Source: PWQG01 sp050486205 (GTDB lineage Bacteria > Pseudomonadota > Gammaproteobacteria > Pseudomonadales > Pseudohongiellaceae). From it: 64,000 nucleotides of DNA. The notes under the pieces were generated by a model that was not told where the DNA came from, searched no databases, and saw only the letters and a list, made by a program, of their open reading frames with translations. The position numbers and the translations under genes were made by a program. Of this stretch, positions 61,783-64,000 are shown piece after piece. The stretch lies in contig JBJHCW010000005.1 of the NCBI GenBank assembly GCA_050486205.1, positions 313,972 through 377,971 on the forward strand, in the 5' to 3' direction. How positions within the stretch are numbered: the stretch's first letter is position 1; each line of letters opens with the position of its first letter.

Positions 61783-63141
61783 ATGAATGTAAAACGATTT
61801 GTGGCACCAGACATGCGCCAGGCGCTGTCGCGGGTGAGCAGGGAGTTGGGCGCAGAGGCTGTTGTGTTGTCCAGCCGGTCCTTGCCGGAAGGTGGTGTGG
61901 AAGTGCTCGCAACGCAGACCGAGGCGTCAGGAAACACGGCCGGGGTGTTGGCAGGTACTGGTTCCGCCGGGTCCGATCAGGTTGCGAACCCTGGTGGTTC
62001 GCCCTCGCGTGATGACTTCCGCTCCCAGTTGCTGCGTCGACAGCTGGACAATCTGCGTGCATCAAGCGACCGGCAAGGGCTTGCCGCCGGCAGCGACACA
62101 ATGCGCAGTGGCGACAGACGCCCGGAAAAGTCCCCGATGATGCAGGACTTCAATCGCGCAAGCCGGGAAGTGGGTCAGATGCGATCGGAACTGAACAGTT
62201 TGCGCAGTTTGCTGCAACAGCGCCTTGGAGCGGTTGCCTGGGATGATTTCAACCATCGCACGCCGGTTCAGGCCAGCGTCTGGGAGCGATTGTCAGGACT
62301 GGGCATTCCTGGTCACCTGATCCGTGACATCCTAGAGCGCGTGCGGCCGGAATACAATGCCGATCAGGCCTGGCGCTTCTCGCTGGCCTACCTGAACCGG
62401 GCCATTCCGGTCACAGACGCAGATATTGTTGCCAATGGCGGTATTTTTGCCCTGCTTGGCCCGACAGGCGTTGGCAAAACCACCACCATTGGCAAGCTCG
62501 CCACCCGTCAGGTACTGGCGCACGGCGCGGACTCGGTGGCTTTGGTTACCACAGACAGTCATCGGATTGCTGCGCATGAGCAGCTCAAGACCCTGGGTGG
62601 CATCCTGGGTGTCGGGGTACATGTGGTAGATCAGCGCAAAAACCTCTCGGACACCCTGGACGGGCTTGCGCACAAATCGCTTGTCCTGATTGATACCGCC
62701 GGCATGCACCCATCGGATCCAGCCCTGCAACAGCAACTGGACAGCCTGGCGGCCGACAGTCGGGTGCGTAAACTCATGGTACTGGCCTGCACCAGCCAGA
62801 GTCGGGTGCTGAGCACCGCCTATCGCAGTTACTCCCGTGCCGGCCTGGATGCCTGTGTGTTGTCCAAGCTTGACGAGGCGGGTACGCTGGGAGAAGCTTT
62901 GGCCCTGGTCATTGATCGGCGTTTGCCCGTGGCCTATGAAAGCTTCGGTCAGGGTATCCCTGATGATCTTGATACGGCGCAGTCAAAAAGTCTGCTGCGC
63001 CGGGCCATAAAGGTGGCCGACGTCGAGGATGAGGAGCATGAACCTGCTGACAGGGAACGACTGGTGGCAGAATTCAGTCAGGCTGCAACGCGCGACAGCA
63101 GCCAAAACAATACTGGTGTCAAGGTGGCCCTGGCCCGTTGA
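61783..63141 (+). CDS. flhF: flagellar SRP-like GTPase FlhF
   Basis: A 452-residue GTPase that places the flagellum at the cell pole. The N-terminus MNVKRFVAPDMRQALSRV is typical; the basic/linker region to ~150 is variable. The NG domain has P-loop GPTGVGKTTTIGK from ~226, TTDSHRIAAHEQLK, IDTAGMHPSD and SKLDEAGTLGE. It lies 37 bases after flhA, with GAGGA upstream. Confidence 0.96.
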   Translation: MNVKRFVAPDMRQALSRVSRELGAEAVVLSSRSLPEGGVEVLATQTEASGNTAGVLAGTGSAGSDQVANPGGSPSRDDFRSQLLRRQLDNLRASSDRQGLAAGSDTMRSGDRRPEKSPMMQDFNRASREVGQMRSELNSLRSLLQQRLGAVAWDDFNHRTPVQASVWERLSGLGIPGHLIRDILERVRPEYNADQAWRFSLAYLNRAIPVTDADIVANGGIFALLGPTGVGKTTTIGKLATRQVLAHGADSVALVTTDSHRIAAHEQLKTLGGILGVGVHVVDQRKNLSDTLDGLAHKSLVLIDTAGMHPSDPALQQQLDSLAADSRVRKLMVLACTSQSRVLSTAYRSYSRAGLDACVLSKLDEAGTLGEALALVIDRRLPVAYESFGQGIPDDLDTAQSKSLLRRAIKVADVEDEEHEPADRERLVAEFSQAATRDSSQNNTGVKVALAR

Positions 63142-63163
63142 TCGTGATCACAGAGGACTCAAA

Positions 63164-63979
63164 GTGAGCAGTATACATCCGATTCAGGTAGTGGCGGTGA
63201 CCGGCGGCAAGGGTGGTGTTGGCAAGACCAGTGTCTCTGTCAATCTGAGCCTGGCGCTGGCCGGGCTGGACCGGCGCGTGGTTCTGCTGGACGCCGATCT
63301 TGGTCTGGCCAATGTTGATGTACAGCTGGGCATCCGGGCCGACAGAACCATAGCTGACGTGCTGGACGGGCACTGTGACCTGAAGGATGTGTTGATAAAA
63401 GTCGACAATGGTCTCAGTATTATCCCGGCGGCATCGGGTGTGCAGTCACTGGTGCAGATGGGCCCGCGTGAACATGTGGGGATCATCAGCGCCTTTGGAG
63501 CGCTCGCCGACGAGATGGATGTGCTGGTGATTGATTCTGCAGCGGGTATATCCGAACATGTCATCAGTTTTGTGCGTGCAGCGCAGGAGATCCTGCTTGT
63601 GGTCTGTGACGAGCCTTCATCGATGACGGATGCCTACGCACTGATCAAGGTGCTTAATCGGGATTGCCAGAAACGGGACTTCAGGGTTGTCGCCAACATG
63701 ACCCGTTCTGCGGATGAGGGGCCAAGACTGTTCAGCAAGTTCTCCCGGGTGGCCGAGCGCTTTCTTGACGTCAACCTGCACTATGCTGGCAATATTCCCC
63801 AGGATGACATGGTACGAAAGGCCACACAACGGCAGCGCGCCGTGGTCCAGGCCTATCCTGGTTGCCCGGCATCGCGCGCCTTTCAGAGTCTGGCAAGAAC
63901 AGTGATCGAGTGGCCGGTAGGGAAACAGGCCAGCGGACACCTGGAGTTCTTTGTTGAACGCCTCGTGCAACCGGCATGA
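63164..63979 (+). CDS. fleN: flagellar number regulator FleN/FlhG
   Basis: A 271-residue MinD-like ATPase that limits flagellar number and antagonises FleQ. The deviant Walker A GGKGGVGKTSVS is at 14-25, with LLDADLGLANVDVQLG and IDSAAGISEHV. The start is GTG 63164 with GAGGA six bases upstream; an in-frame ATG at 63029 lies inside flhF. It lies 22 bases after flhF. Confidence 0.95.
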   Translation: MSSIHPIQVVAVTGGKGGVGKTSVSVNLSLALAGLDRRVVLLDADLGLANVDVQLGIRADRTIADVLDGHCDLKDVLIKVDNGLSIIPAASGVQSLVQMGPREHVGIISAFGALADEMDVLVIDSAAGISEHVISFVRAAQEILLVVCDEPSSMTDAYALIKVLNRDCQKRDFRVVANMTRSADEGPRLFSKFSRVAERFLDVNLHYAGNIPQDDMVRKATQRQRAVVQAYPGCPASRAFQSLARTVIEWPVGKQASGHLEFFVERLVQPA

Positions 63980-64000
63980 CAGTGAGTATGAGCACTGTCT
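63976..64000 (+). CDS. start of the next gene, probably sigma-28 (fliA), cut by window edge
   Basis: An ATG overlaps the fleN stop (ATGA) and opens a frame M-T-V-S-M-S-T-V to the window end. In Pseudomonas-type clusters fliA follows fleN, and the sigma-28 promoter at motY needs such a factor. Eight codons cannot prove identity; the second ATG at 63988 could be the true start. Confidence 0.35.

Overview
The window is a compact, gene-dense bacterial chromosome segment of moderately high GC. I see no rRNA, tRNA, CRISPR array, insertion sequence or prophage gene. Gene content and order point to a free-living gammaproteobacterium with a single polar flagellum. The evidence is the Pseudomonas-type order fleS-fleR-fliEFGHIJ-fliK-fliLMNOPQR-flhB-flhA-flhF-fleN. 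It also includes the block argF, grxD, rnt, pyrC, motY, argG, nth, rnfB, metG, dcd, whose members lie in the same broad neighbourhood in Pseudomonas aeruginosa as I remember it. An exported PQQ-type cytochrome dehydrogenase and an acyl-CoA gene set would suit an aerobic, probably aquatic heterotroph, but the genus cannot be fixed from the sequence alone.

Region 1 (1-8.3 kb) holds the N-terminal part of a Tat-exported aldo/keto reductase, an exported M20 amidohydrolase and ilvD on the minus strand. A cytochrome/PQQ propeller dehydrogenase and an O6-alkylguanine methyltransferase follow on the plus strand. Next comes a translationally coupled pair on the minus strand: a receiver/CheC-type phosphatase fusion followed by a PAS-GGDEF diguanylate cyclase. 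Region 2 (8.4-14.8 kb) has xdhC, ppa and two divergent acyl-CoA units: a CaiB-type CoA-transferase plus amidase, facing an HSD10-type dehydrogenase plus long-chain-type acyl-CoA dehydrogenase. A perfect palindrome lies between the two units. Region 3 (14.8-25.7 kb) has the pair pyrB-pilU, sbcB, a PlsC-type acyltransferase, a DUF349 protein, dinG, two small proteins, an exported cyclophilin with a large insertion and a MobA-like nucleotidyltransferase.

Region 4 (25.8-43.6 kb) begins with nrdAB. It has a strong terminator and an upstream region carrying NrdR-box-like and DnaA-box-like sites. The conserved block follows: argF, grxD, rnt/pyrC, motY, argG, an unknown exported protein, nth/rnfB, rubredoxin, metG, a DegP-like protease and dcd. 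The motY gene has its own sigma-28 promoter. Region 5 (43.6-64 kb) is a nearly continuous flagellar cluster. It opens with a sigma-54 promoter for the fleSR two-component system, continues through the basal body, switch and export genes with a second, perfect sigma-54 promoter before fliL, and ends with flhF and fleN. The first codons of what is probably fliA lie at the right edge.

The flagellar genes form one regulatory story. FleR is a sigma-54 activator, two sigma-54 promoters are visible, and the sigma-28 site at motY implies a fliA product, expected just beyond the window. No wholly unprecedented system is evident. The points most worth following up are the CheY-CheC/diguanylate cyclase pair, the inserted cyclophilin, the nrd control region, the isolated rnfB, and several small or unrecognised genes.
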